The translations under genes and the position numbers were made by a program. Shown piece after piece: positions 1-7,078 of a stretch of DNA of 17,602 nucleotides. Position 1 is the stretch's first letter; every line of letters begins with the position of its first letter. This DNA comes from Verrucomicrobiales bacterium (GTDB lineage Bacteria > Verrucomicrobiota > Verrucomicrobiia > Verrucomicrobiales > Akkermansiaceae): NCBI GenBank assembly GCA_003527555.1, contig DPWT01000249.1:1-17602 (forward strand), written 5' to 3'. Under the pieces are notes generated by a model, which was not told the origin of the DNA, searched no databases, and saw only the letters and a list, made by a program, of their open reading frames with translations.

Positions 1-671
1 CCGATTTTGAGTTGGCTAACGCCGCCTTTTGCTTGGTAAGAAATTCTGCGTATTTGATATTCTTTTACAAACTCGCCGCCACGCCAGAGCGTAAGTGTTT
101 TACGACGAATATTGATAACCATGCGCAAATCAAGCGGCATCACTATAAGTTTTTGCCCAATACGTAACCGGTTGTGTTCGGTCTTCGTTAATCCGCTGAG
201 ATGAATGAGGCTATCAAAAGTGGTCTCATGTTTTCTGATGATTCCAGTATAGTTATCACCGCTTTTCACCATGATGACTTTCTTTCCTTCCGGCCACTCG
301 GGATCAAGTAACCGATCAACGTTGATCTCACCGAGTATTCGGCGCGCCTCGGCTGCAGACTTGGCAGATGGATAGAAGCTCACGATGTATTTCAACTTTT
401 CTTCAGCTTCCACCATCGACTCCATGGCGAGTAGCTCCTTCGCCCGCTGGTATGCTTTTTCACCTGGCTCATTATCTGCAAGAACTCCTTGATCTGCTTT
501 TTTTTTCAGCGTGATTTCAATTTCCTCCTGTCGTTCCATCATCGCTGCCGGCATGTCCTTAATGGTGCCTGTGTATTCCTGCATTAAGTAGGCGGTACCT
601 CCCATGACACCCAATACAAGAAGTGCCGCAACCGCCTTAACGAGGATAAGAATGCGCATACGTTGAATCAT
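1..671 (-). CDS. Membrane-anchored LysM / L,D-transpeptidase-like (YkuD) protein, 3' end cut by window
   Basis: Minus-strand frame open from ATG at 671 to the window edge (223 codons, no stop). Residues about 6-30 form one hydrophobic segment (signal anchor). Residues 45-120 are charged and helical, resembling a tetratricopeptide-like unit (ARRILGEIN at 109-117). Residues 133-178 look like a LysM peptidoglycan-binding repeat: VKSGDNYTGIIRKH, then RIGQKLIVMP. From 183 the pattern LRMVINIRRKTLTLWRGGEF is the usual beginning of a YkuD L,D-transpeptidase domain. The catalytic His/Cys motif would lie outside the window, so activity cannot be judged. A second ATG at 659 is an alternative start. There is no Shine-Dalgarno sequence. 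It lies 36 bases downstream of the 175-residue gene on the same strand. Known for the family: envelope enzymes that make 3-3 crosslinks or attach proteins to peptidoglycan. The role here is inferred. Confidence 0.75.
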   Translation of the reverse strand, partial: MIQRMRILILVKAVAALLVLGVMGGTAYLMQEYTGTIKDMPAAMMERQEEIEITLKKKADQGVLADNEPGEKAYQRAKELLAMESMVEAEEKLKYIVSFYPSAKSAAEARRILGEINVDRLLDPEWPEGKKVIMVKSGDNYTGIIRKHETTFDSLIHLSGLTKTEHNRLRIGQKLIVMPLDLRMVINIRRKTLTLWRGGEFVKEYQIRRISYQAKGGVSQLKI

Positions 672-707
672 AAAGAAAAAGGCAGCTTTTTCCACTCAAA
701 TATCAGC

Positions 708-1235
708 TTACAGCAAACCCCTGCGTTTAAAATCGAAAGTGTTGATATCCGATGATTTGCCTATCATCTCTATAGCAAACTTCAGCAAACAAACTTCCCA
801 CGCGTCATCTACGCCTTCCATCACCGCAAGCATGGGGTCTCCAGTTGATCGCACATCATCTAATACACGCCCACGAACTGCACTCAAAGAATCATGCAGT
901 AGCTCTTCGGTTACGTTGCCGCGCTTGAACATGAACCCATACTGAAAAAAGACTGGCTCAAGATTTTTTGCTTTTAGCCAGTCCATGTATTCACTGGCTT
1001 TTTCATGAAATCCATCTAGTTCAACACCATCCATACCCTCGGGACGAATGATTTGAGGTTTTTGAGCTTCCATCTCACCGTGTCGGAGGCGGACCTGATC
1101 TACGGAATCCATGGGCTCACTTAGCATAGTGAATTTGAAACGTGTCGCACCGAAGGTGTCGATCCTGCGATCTGGCTCGTGAATCAGCCGCGCTGTTTCC
1201 ATGGCATATTGAATACTATCTGGTGAGTGTTCCAC
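708..1235 (-). CDS. Conserved hypothetical protein, 175 aa
   Basis: Complete minus-strand ORF ending in TAA at 708-710. The longest form starts with GTG at 1235; an ATG at 1202 (residue 12) is the alternative, and neither has a Shine-Dalgarno sequence. An in-frame TAG lies further upstream, so the start is limited to this stretch. The protein is soluble, with no membrane segment or signal peptide, and rich in Met, Asp and Glu. It has aromatic patches such as EYMDWLKAKNLEPVFFQYGFMFKRGN in two parts (residues 82-107) and a helical DDAWEVCLLKFAIEMIG region near the C terminus. I do not recognise the family and see no catalytic motif. Codon use is like its neighbours, so it is probably real. It lies between acpP (with its terminator) and the LysM gene, so it probably starts a new transcript. 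Confidence 0.6.
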   Translation of the reverse strand: MEHSPDSIQYAMETARLIHEPDRRIDTFGATRFKFTMLSEPMDSVDQVRLRHGEMEAQKPQIIRPEGMDGVELDGFHEKASEYMDWLKAKNLEPVFFQYGFMFKRGNVTEELLHDSLSAVRGRVLDDVRSTGDPMLAVMEGVDDAWEVCLLKFAIEMIGKSSDINTFDFKRRGLL

Positions 1236-1309
1236 GTTAAGAATGTTTATAGTGATGAAATAAGAATCTTGCTGGGACTATATTCGACTCGATTACTCAT
1301 CAATGCAAC

Positions 1310-1339
1310 AAAAAGGGCAGGCCCTCAAAGAGCCTGCCC
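1310..1339 (-). terminator. Rho-independent terminator of acpP
   Basis: Perfect 8-bp inverted repeat GGGCAGGC (1315-1322) / GCCTGCCC (1332-1339) with a 9-base loop. Read on the minus strand it is followed by TTTTTG. It lies 24 bases past the acpP stop. The opposite strand has a weaker T-tract (ATTAAAAATTG has no run of T), so it is oriented for acpP. Confidence 0.85.
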
Positions 1340-1362
1340 ATTAAAAATTGCATCTATGAGAA

Positions 1363-1599
1363 TTAGGAGGCACTGTTGACGTAGGTGATAACATCACCAA
1401 CGCTTTGTAGCTTCTCAGCATCTTCATCTGGAACCTCAATTCCGAACTCTTCCTCAAAGGCCATTACAAGCTCGACGGTGTCGAGGGAATCAGCACCAAG
1501 GTCATCGATGAACTTAGCATCTGGCTTAACTTGTTCGGCGTTCACGCCGAGTTGCTCGACGATAATATCTTTTACTTTTGCTTCGGTATTTTCAGACAT
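1363..1599 (-). CDS. acpP: Acyl carrier protein
   Basis: 78-residue acidic protein of the standard ACP length. The GADSLD motif carries the phosphopantetheine attachment Ser38, flanked by the usual [20 protein letters not shown] helix-II region and the [14 protein letters not shown] segment. Holo-ACP carries acyl chains for FabH and the rest of type II fatty-acid synthesis, and donates them to PlsX, both encoded 3-4 kb away on the opposite strand. In many bacteria acpP closes the yceD-rpmF-plsX-fabH-fabD-fabG cluster. Here it has been separated and stands alone, with 66 bases between it and the upstream membrane protein and a strong terminator behind it. Start ATG at 1599; no Shine-Dalgarno sequence is visible in the A/T-rich leader. 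No residue unusual for the family is seen. Confidence 0.97.
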   Translation of the reverse strand: MSENTEAKVKDIIVEQLGVNAEQVKPDAKFIDDLGADSLDTVELVMAFEEEFGIEVPDEDAEKLQSVGDVITYVNSAS

Positions 1600-1665
1600 A
1601 AATTCTGTTTAGTTGATAGGGATGATTTAACGTTGAGAATGAGATTTGGCAATCATATAAAATCA

Positions 1666-2532
1666 TTAATCGCTATCTTTATTGTCATCGCTAATACCCG
1701 CTACAAAATCATCTGATGTCTGCTCATCACCGTCACTTGTATATTCAATGACCTCACCTTTGAATCGATTCATAACATGGGCAAATAATTTTTCTGCAGG
1801 GGCTCCGTCCTCCTCCTTGAATTGCCCGTAAACCATGCCATCGATCTTTGCTTTCTTTTCCTCATCACCCTGCTTGTAATAAATCAAAGCAATACCCTTG
1901 CTGTCCCACTTGCGTATATCAAACCTCACCATATCGGTGTAGGCAATTTTGATACCATCCTGGGAATATAGCGCCTCTTCATCAGCGCTGATGCTGCGAT
2001 TCATTGTACGAATTAAGAAAAACAACGTAACCGCAAAGAGTAGCCCAGTCACACCAAAGGCAACAAACTGCTCCTTGATTTTTCCTTTCTTAAATGGCTT
2101 GTCCTCAGTCTCCGAGCTCCACTTGCGAACCCCGCTATAATCTTCCCATAGCTTGGCAGCACCAGTCTGACCACCTATATCCGACAACACACCGTATCCC
2201 TCGGCTATCTCCTCTGGCCATGGCATATCAAATTGGGTAGCGAGAGGTAGAATAGCCGCAGCATCATTGGGGAACTTAACTTTCTTTGCCGATACATAAT
2301 TCTTCCAATCTAATTCGTTGGGCATGTTCATTTTCTGGAAATCTTTTCCAGCCTGAACAAATGCATCATGCACATAATAGTGTAGATTTTTTTCACGGTA
2401 ACCCCACATGCCATCCTTGAAGAACAAAATACTAAACACACTAAACATGGTAAGCATAGCAAGGGCACGCCACAGAAACCAACTGGTGGGTTTGCAAACC
2501 AGCATATTTGGACTAGTAATTTTTTCGCTCAT
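1666..2532 (-). CDS. Hypothetical two-span membrane protein, 288 aa
   Basis: ORF with two clear membrane segments, about residues 18-38 (WFLWRALAMLTMFSVFSILFF) and 156-174 (FVAFGVTGLLFAVTLFFLI). Between them lies a roughly 115-residue, charged, probably extracytoplasmic region with HYYVHDAFVQAGKDFQ and PWPEEIAEGYG patches. After the second span comes a basic RTMNRS stretch, then a domain of alternating hydrophobic strands (residues 185-262: IKIAYTDMVRFDIRKWD, then GIALIYYK) that looks PH-like. It ends in an acidic tail rich in Asp. I do not recognise a named family; the layout resembles lineage-specific PVC envelope proteins. The ATG at 2532 is preceded by a C8T6 tract instead of a ribosome binding site. 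It lies upstream of acpP on the same strand and is divergent from selD. Confidence 0.75.
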   Translation of the reverse strand: MSEKITSPNMLVCKPTSWFLWRALAMLTMFSVFSILFFKDGMWGYREKNLHYYVHDAFVQAGKDFQKMNMPNELDWKNYVSAKKVKFPNDAAAILPLATQFDMPWPEEIAEGYGVLSDIGGQTGAAKLWEDYSGVRKWSSETEDKPFKKGKIKEQFVAFGVTGLLFAVTLFFLIRTMNRSISADEEALYSQDGIKIAYTDMVRFDIRKWDSKGIALIYYKQGDEEKKAKIDGMVYGQFKEEDGAPAEKLFAHVMNRFKGEVIEYTSDGDEQTSDDFVAGISDDNKDSD

Positions 2533-2633
2533 AAAAAAGGGGGGGGATGAATACTTTGCAGAATTTCAATTATCCTAGAAGCAAAAAATGAAATCTTACA
2601 CAACCATCGACTCTATGAATTGCGATCAGAAAC

Positions 2634-2662
2634 TTGCATGCTGGAAGGTTACATTGTAGAAA
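2634..2662 (+). promoter_or_regulatory. Candidate promoter for selD
   Basis: TTGCAT (2634-2639), 17-base spacer, TAGAAA (2657-2662), ending 24 bases before the selD ATG. The spacing is ideal but the hexamers match sigma-70 consensus only partly (3/6 and 4/6), so this is suggestive only. It lies in the divergent gap between selD and the two-span membrane protein gene. Confidence 0.3.
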
Positions 2663-2686
2663 GCAGCAGTCACAGCCAAATTCATA

Positions 2687-3745
2687 ATGACCAAAAAAGA
2701 AAACTTACGCCTCACTTCTCTTGCATCTTGCGCAGGATGAGCGTCCAAACTCGACCCTAAGTCACTCGCGCAGGTTCTGCATGGGTTGCCACAATACGAG
2801 AACGATCGATTGCTTGTAGGCTCGGCTACTGCCGACGACGCTGGCATTTTTAAAATCAACGACGAGCTCGCACTAGTACAGACGACGGATTTTTTCACCC
2901 CAATAGTGGATGATCCGAGGCTCTATGGCCGAATAGCCGCCGCAAACTCACTCTCTGACGTTTATGCCATGGGCGGCAGCCCACTAACTGCTCTCGCCAT
3001 TGCTGGTATGCCATCGGACATCATCGACAATGATACCATAAGACAAATATTTCACGGGGGCGCAGAAATGTGCGTCGAAGCAGAATGTAGCCTGCTTGGC
3101 GGACATACCATCAAAAACCCAGAACCAATCTATGGTTTGGCGGTAACCGGCATCGTGCATCCTGAGCGCTATCTCGCCAACACAAATGCCAAAACGGGAG
3201 AGATTTTAATCATCACCAAACCTCTCGGCAGTGGCATTGTCTCCACTGCAATCAAACGAGGGGTTTGCTCGGATGAGCTAGCCAAACGTGCCAGCGAACT
3301 AATGGCGACGCTAAACAAACCGGGGACAGCACTTGCCGAGCGTGGACTGATTCGCTGTTGCACTGACATTACAGGATTCGGACTAGCAGGTCACCTCCTC
3401 GAACTTTGTGACGGTAGTGGAGTCTCTGCCGAGATAGATGCATCGCTACTACCGGTCATGTCGCCAGAGGTTATGCAGCACGTCAATGCTGACTGCGTCC
3501 CGGGAGGCAGCCACAAAAACCTTGATTATGCTATGCCCCACTTAGATATTTCAGACAATGTCAGCGACGCACTGCAACTTATTGCTGCTGATGCTCAAAC
3601 CTCCGGCGGCCTGCTCCTGAGTGTTCCCTCAGATAATTTGAACGCTGTCATGGATACACTCGAGGAGTCAGGAGCTCCTTGCGCCGTGGTTATTGGCAAA
3701 ACAATACCACGGCAAGACAAAGCAATCCGCCTGAGCGCATCCTAA
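2687..3745 (+). CDS. selD: Selenide, water dikinase (selenophosphate synthetase), itself a selenoprotein with Sec18 encoded by TGA
   Basis: SelD makes selenophosphate from selenide and ATP, the selenium donor for selenocysteine and selenouridine. Starting at ATG 2687 the frame reads through one in-frame TGA at 2738-2740 and continues to TAA at 3745, giving 352 residues (E. coli SelD is 347). The TGA lies exactly in the catalytic motif, SCAG-Sec-ASKLDP, with the conserved Lys three residues on (K21), so it encodes Sec18. Downstream, the metal/nucleotide Asp residues are in place: ADDAG (D51), TTDFF (D68), ANSLSDVYAMGG (N87, D91) and DITGFGLAGH (D227), as I recall them from E. coli. The GGHTIKNPEPIYGLAVTG and DAQTSGGLLLS motifs are also present. 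An in-frame TAG at 2657 rules out a longer N terminus. A conventional call would start at TTG 2786, deleting the active site. A candidate SECIS hairpin follows the TGA. yceD follows after 13 bases. Confidence 0.95.
2764..2786 (+). promoter_or_regulatory. Candidate bacterial SECIS element in selD
   Basis: mRNA hairpin starting 23 bases after the Sec TGA. The apical stem GCAG/CUGC (2770-2773 with 2777-2780) closes a GUU loop (2774-2776). After one C-A mismatch (2769/2781) the lower stem pairs 2764-2768 with 2782-2786, two of the five pairs being G-U. The first loop G lies about 33 bases past the TGA, within the window reported for bacterial SECIS elements, whose apical loop typically carries a G or GU read by SelB. 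It was paired by eye; no folding energy was calculated. Confidence 0.6.
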
Positions 3746-3758
3746 TCCCCTCAAGTTT

Positions 3759-4259
3759 ATGGACAAAAATATCACCATTGACACCACTACCCTACCCGAA
3801 GAAGGGAAATTTTTCTCAGGTGACTTGGACAGCGTGACCATAGATCTATCGAACAGTGACTCCAGCGCCGCCGGCCCACTAGAATATGATCTACACCTAC
3901 AGAAATTTGATTCTGAACTTTTGGTGCGCGGCAGCCTCAGCCTCAAAATGATTTTCACGTGCGTGCGCACGCTCCAAAGATTTGAGCAGACAATTCATGT
4001 TAAATCTTTTGACTTAAGTATCGAACTAACCGGTGATCAAGTGGACCTTGCAGATCATTTGCGTGAAGAAGTGGTAATTCGTTTCCCAGATTATCCACGT
4101 TGTGACGAGGCAGACTTGCCGATGACATGCGAAGTGGATTCTAGGTATTTAGCAGTAGACAAACCCAGTGGAGATGATGTAAAGACCCACTCCCGAGACG
4201 AGGCACCCAATCCTTGGGATGCCTTGGACGGAATTCAAAACGGCCCACCTAAGTCGTAA
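3759..4259 (+). CDS. yceD: YceD/DUF177 family protein, rRNA accumulation/L32-linked
   Basis: 166-residue acidic protein directly before rpmF, the classic position of yceD. It matches the family: an N-terminal strand region, LLVRGSLSLKMIFTCVRTLQRFEQ with C68 and R70 (family pattern C.R.L..F), then DLADHLREEVVIRFPDYPRCD (residues 97-116), a second cysteine pair region (C115, C124), and a C-terminal NPWDALDGI that matches the usual NP..AL..L ending. YceD has been linked to 23S rRNA accumulation and is commonly co-transcribed with rpmF. The biochemical activity is unsettled. The ATG at 3759 is 13 bases after the selD stop, suggesting a shared transcript. There is no Shine-Dalgarno sequence. rpmF follows after 60 bases including an A9 run. 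Confidence 0.85.
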   Translation: MDKNITIDTTTLPEEGKFFSGDLDSVTIDLSNSDSSAAGPLEYDLHLQKFDSELLVRGSLSLKMIFTCVRTLQRFEQTIHVKSFDLSIELTGDQVDLADHLREEVVIRFPDYPRCDEADLPMTCEVDSRYLAVDKPSGDDVKTHSRDEAPNPWDALDGIQNGPPKS

Positions 4260-4319
4260 TCATGGAGAGGCAAGACACTCATCCCTAAAAAAAAATCAAT
4301 CATTTAACCAACCACCATC

Positions 4320-4466
4320 ATGGCAGTACCCAAACGCAGAACATCAAAAATGAAACAAAAGATGCGCCGCGGAGCAAACCGCTGGCGCGCACCCAAGCTG
4401 AAGACATGCCCTGAGTGCGAGAGCCGCGTTCCCTCACACATCGCATGCCCGCACTGCGGCACCTAA
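4320..4466 (+). CDS. rpmF: 50S ribosomal protein L32
   Basis: 48-residue basic protein starting [20 protein letters not shown], the diagnostic L32 N terminus. It has a zinc-ribbon type C-terminal part with cysteines at 30 and 33 (TCPEC) and 43 and 46 (CPHC). This is the four-cysteine (zinc-binding) version of L32; many bacteria under zinc-limitation control carry a second cysteine-free copy, which is not seen here. It is the expected partner of yceD upstream. Length is slightly shorter than the E. coli protein (57 residues), with the chain ending two residues after the last cysteine. Start ATG 4320, stop TAA 4464-4466. A strong hairpin about 70 bases past the stop probably ends the selD-yceD-rpmF transcript. 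Confidence 0.95.
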   Translation: MAVPKRRTSKMKQKMRRGANRWRAPKLKTCPECESRVPSHIACPHCGT

Positions 4467-4536
4467 CGCGAACGGCAGTTGTTCGAAGTACATGCCCTCT
4501 AACGAGGAATTCCTCACTGGGTTCATCATTCATCGC

Positions 4537-4566
4537 AGCGGAATGCCTCAGCATTTCGCTCGTTTT
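4537..4566 (+). terminator. Hairpin terminator after rpmF
   Basis: Ten-pair stem AGCGGAATGC (4537-4546) / GCATTTCGCT (4551-4560) with a CTCA loop; nine Watson-Crick pairs plus one G-U. It is followed by CGTTTTGTAT, a T-rich but imperfect tract. It is placed between rpmF and plsX, so it may separate the two halves of the cluster or act as a partial terminator. The reverse strand has no T-tract. Confidence 0.6.
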
Positions 4567-4608
4567 GTATCTACCCATTCGCCTCCATAGCCATCAATAT
4601 TTTCAAGA

Positions 4609-4635
4609 TTTACCTGGCTACCCGTAACCTATAAT
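4609..4635 (+). promoter_or_regulatory. Candidate promoter for plsX with perfect TATAAT
   Basis: Perfect -10 hexamer TATAAT at 4630-4635, with a weak -35 TTTACC at 4609-4614 (15-base spacer). Transcription would begin about 4642, next to the plsX ATG at 4644, so the message could be leaderless. The T9 run between the -10 and the ATG leaves no room for a ribosome binding site. Confidence 0.4.
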
Positions 4636-4643
4636 TTTTTTTT

Positions 4644-5666
4644 ATGAATATCGCACTTGATGCCATGGGCGGAGATCTCGCACCTGAGGTCAACATTGTG
4701 GGCGCACGCGATGCGCTAAAAATTAATAAGAATATCGATCAACTCTATCTGGTCGGTGACTCCGAAGTGATTGGTCAACTGGTCAAGAAACACGGTATTA
4801 CGGACACCCGCATCAAGATTGTTCATGCACCTGAGGTGGTTGCCATGGACGAGTCCGGAGCAAAGGCACTACGCCGGAAAAAAAAGTCATCCATCTCAGT
4901 AGCTACCGATTTAGTCAAGTCGGGTGATGCGGACGCAGTAGTCAGCGCCGGAAACACTGGTGCCGCCGTAGCCGCTGCTACTGTCAAATTGCGGACACTC
5001 AAGGGCGTAGAACGAGCAGGCATAGCCACGGCAATCCCAAACGAACATGGAATTTGCCAACTTCTGGATGCAGGGGCTAACCCCGAAGCCAAACCTCAGC
5101 ATCTTGTAACTTACGCTCTCATGGGCGCCGTCTATGCCAATAAAGTTCTCGAAGTTGAGCGCCCACGCGTTGGGCTCATGTCTAATGGCGAAGAAGATGA
5201 AAAAGGCACAACCTTCACTAAGGAAACATTCGCCCTACTTAAACATCTTGAGTCAACCAATCGAGCCCCATTTGATTTCATCGGCAATGTTGAAGGGCAC
5301 GATTTATTCGACAGCAAACTAGATGTCGTGTTGTGCGATGGTTTCACTGGAAATATCATCCTCAAAACATGTGAGGCAACCGCCAAAGCAATGTCTAAAT
5401 GGCTTAAACTGGAATTTAAACGTAGCCCTTTTCGCATCATGGGAGCAGCCATTGCAAGTGGCGCATTCAAGGCGGTGAAAAAAAAGAGTAGTTATGAATA
5501 CGTTGGTGGATCGCCGCTGCTCGGTGTTAACGGTGTATGCATTATCGGACACGGTGGGTCATCAGCACTAGCCATTGAAAATGCTATCCGAGTAGCATGT
5601 GAAACAGTAAGTCTAGAAGTGAACCCTCACATTGAAACGGCACTAGCGGAAATCAACCGCCCCTAG
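4644..5666 (+). CDS. plsX: Phosphate acyltransferase PlsX
   Basis: 340-residue protein (E. coli PlsX 356). PlsX converts acyl-ACP and phosphate to acyl-phosphate, the substrate for PlsY at the start of phospholipid synthesis; it is a peripheral membrane enzyme. Family signatures are all present: LDAMGGDLAP (5-14), VSAGNTGA (100-107), LLDAGANPE (140-148), FIGNVEG (212-218), DGFTGNIILK (232-241) and the C-terminal GGSPLLGVNG and IIGHGGSSALAI blocks. The SAGNTGA and GNVEG stretches belong to the acyl-phosphate/ACP active site. Start ATG 4644 gives the usual MNIALDAMGGD N terminus. fabH follows after 70 bases on the same strand, in the conventional order. An A8 run occurs in the coding sequence around residue 79 (RRKKKSS). 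The message may start almost at the ATG. Confidence 0.97.
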   Translation: MNIALDAMGGDLAPEVNIVGARDALKINKNIDQLYLVGDSEVIGQLVKKHGITDTRIKIVHAPEVVAMDESGAKALRRKKKSSISVATDLVKSGDADAVVSAGNTGAAVAAATVKLRTLKGVERAGIATAIPNEHGICQLLDAGANPEAKPQHLVTYALMGAVYANKVLEVERPRVGLMSNGEEDEKGTTFTKETFALLKHLESTNRAPFDFIGNVEGHDLFDSKLDVVLCDGFTGNIILKTCEATAKAMSKWLKLEFKRSPFRIMGAAIASGAFKAVKKKSSYEYVGGSPLLGVNGVCIIGHGGSSALAIENAIRVACETVSLEVNPHIETALAEINRP

Positions 5667-5736
5667 ACTGACATAAAGCTGTTCATCCGCTGAATAATGG
5701 CTACATTTCGTCGTAGCGAGTACTGTCTGATTTCCT

Positions 5737-6735
5737 ATGAGTGAAGCTACCGACCACCCAGTCACAATTGCCGGAACCGGCAGTTACCTACCCAAACGTA
5801 TCCTTACTAATGACGACTTAGCAAAAATAGTCGACACCAGCAATGAGTGGATCACAAGCCGTACCGGCATCAAGGAGCGGCGAATCGCAGCGGACGATGA
5901 GTTCACCTCTGACATGGCAACTAAAGCTGGTCAGAAAGCCCTCGACCAAGCCGGCATCGCCTATGAAGATGTGCAATTAATTATAGTCGCTACGATAACA
6001 CCAGACACACCCACACCCGCTACAGCATGTTACGTGCAGAGGGATCTAGGTGCGCACACAGCCGTTGCCTTTGATATTTCCGCTGCATGCTCTGGGTTTC
6101 TATATGCAATGAAAATCGCTCGCCGACTGATATCCGATGGTGCATATGAAAATGCTCTAATAGTGGGTGCAGAAAAACTGTCATCGGTGACCAACTGGGA
6201 GGATCGTAACACCTGTGTACTCTTTGGTGATGGAGCAGGGGCTGCCGTGCTACGTAAATCTAAATGCGACGAAGGCCGAATCATTGCCACTGAGACCGGA
6301 AGTGACGGCCGGCACACAAATCTGCTGAAGATTAGTGGAGGAGGTTCGGCCTGCCCAATCAACAAATCAAATGCAGACCAGCATCTTAACACGCTTTCGA
6401 TGCAGGGTCGTGAGGTCTTTAAGCTTGCAGTCAATGCCATGCGAAATGCTGCTGAAAAAGTCATTGAACGCGCTGGACTCACCCCTGACGACATCAAGCT
6501 GATTGTTCCACACCAAGCTAATCTCCGTATTATCGACGCCATAGCCGACCGGTTGACCATACCTAATGAAAAGGTTTATGTTAACTTACACAAGTATGGC
6601 AATACCTCCGCCGCAGCTGTTGCTATCGCGCTAGACGAAGCTCACCGTGAAGGTAAATTTGAGCGGGGCGATAACATCATCCTAGTGGTCTTTGGTGCCG
6701 GAGTTACTTGGGCAGCCACAGCGATTGAGGGGTAG
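5737..6735 (+). CDS. fabH: Beta-ketoacyl-ACP synthase III
   Basis: 332-residue KAS III condensing enzyme, which joins acyl-CoA (usually acetyl-CoA) with malonyl-ACP to start fatty-acid synthesis. The Cys-His-Asn triad is visible: DISAACSGF with Cys118, VPHQANLRI with His259 and HKYGNTSAA with Asn289. Other family motifs are GTGSYLPKRILTNDDL at the N terminus, EWITSRTGIKERR (37-49), which contributes to CoA binding, FGDGAGAAVL (163-172) and the C-terminal FGAGVTWAATAI. No substitution expected to damage activity is seen. It lies 70 bases behind plsX in the standard gene order, but the expected fabD and fabG do not follow; instead a small membrane protein gene begins 20 bases later. The ATG at 5737 has no Shine-Dalgarno sequence. 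Confidence 0.97.
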   Translation: MSEATDHPVTIAGTGSYLPKRILTNDDLAKIVDTSNEWITSRTGIKERRIAADDEFTSDMATKAGQKALDQAGIAYEDVQLIIVATITPDTPTPATACYVQRDLGAHTAVAFDISAACSGFLYAMKIARRLISDGAYENALIVGAEKLSSVTNWEDRNTCVLFGDGAGAAVLRKSKCDEGRIIATETGSDGRHTNLLKISGGGSACPINKSNADQHLNTLSMQGREVFKLAVNAMRNAAEKVIERAGLTPDDIKLIVPHQANLRIIDAIADRLTIPNEKVYVNLHKYGNTSAAAVAIALDEAHREGKFERGDNIILVVFGAGVTWAATAIEG

Positions 6736-6755
6736 TTTTCAATGGATAATTTGAT

Positions 6756-7067
6756 ATGGGCGAATGCATCCTGGCCCTAGGAACTTTGGCCACTATTTTG
6801 GTAGCCTGCGGGGTATTTTATATCGGCATTGGTGCCATACTGACGAATCAACTTGAGGAATCACTTTATCATTTATTGATCATGTTGCCTCTGATGCTGT
6901 CACTAGCAATTACATTTGACTACGTAAACAGTCTGATGCACGAGGAATATCGTAGGTTTCGGCGTTCAATCGCCAGAAAAAAAGGAGTTCAGAAAGACAT
7001 CATGCATCCTGACTCAAAAGAGGTGCGCAATACCCCGTGGGAGGATGACTCCTCGCATACACAGTAG
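6756..7067 (+). CDS. Hypothetical small membrane protein, 103 aa
   Basis: Begins 20 bases after fabH on the same strand, so probably co-transcribed. Two hydrophobic segments, about residues 5-30 and 36-56 (YHLLIMLPLMLSLAITFDYV), are followed by a strongly basic stretch HEEYRRFRRSIARKKG and a polar tail. By the positive-inside rule the C-terminal half would be cytoplasmic. No recognisable family or catalytic motif. The ATG at 6756 gives the only long frame; an ATG at 6742 lies in a different frame and stops after 12 codons. The gene ends 11 bases from the convergent rodA stop, without a visible terminator. A role in membrane lipid or envelope biology is only suggested by the neighbours. Confidence 0.6.
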   Translation: MGECILALGTLATILVACGVFYIGIGAILTNQLEESLYHLLIMLPLMLSLAITFDYVNSLMHEEYRRFRRSIARKKGVQKDIMHPDSKEVRNTPWEDDSSHTQ

Positions 7068-7078
7068 GATATTGAAGA

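Noticed and set aside
2626..2898. 90-codon minus-strand ORF over the selD 5' end
   Set aside because: It lies opposite the readthrough selD frame, whose N-terminal catalytic motif explains the sequence; its translation looks like no protein family.
2786..3745. selD starting at the internal TTG
   Set aside because: It would delete the catalytic Sec/Lys segment. The upstream frame carries the conserved motif and is broken only by the TGA at the expected Sec position.
4505..4516. Perfect palindrome GAGGAATTCCTC
   Set aside because: Too compact to form an RNA hairpin and not repeated elsewhere that I could see; most likely chance.
4491..4589. 32-codon ORF between rpmF and plsX
   Set aside because: It spans the terminator-like hairpin, and its translation has no recognisable feature.
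5698..5716. Small inverted repeat GCTAC/GTAGC between plsX and fabH
   Set aside because: Only five pairs with an 8-base loop and no T-tract; not enough to call a terminator or operator.
6030..6560. 176-codon minus-strand ORF inside fabH
   Set aside because: Antisense to fabH, whose catalytic triad is intact; composition is that of a shadow frame.
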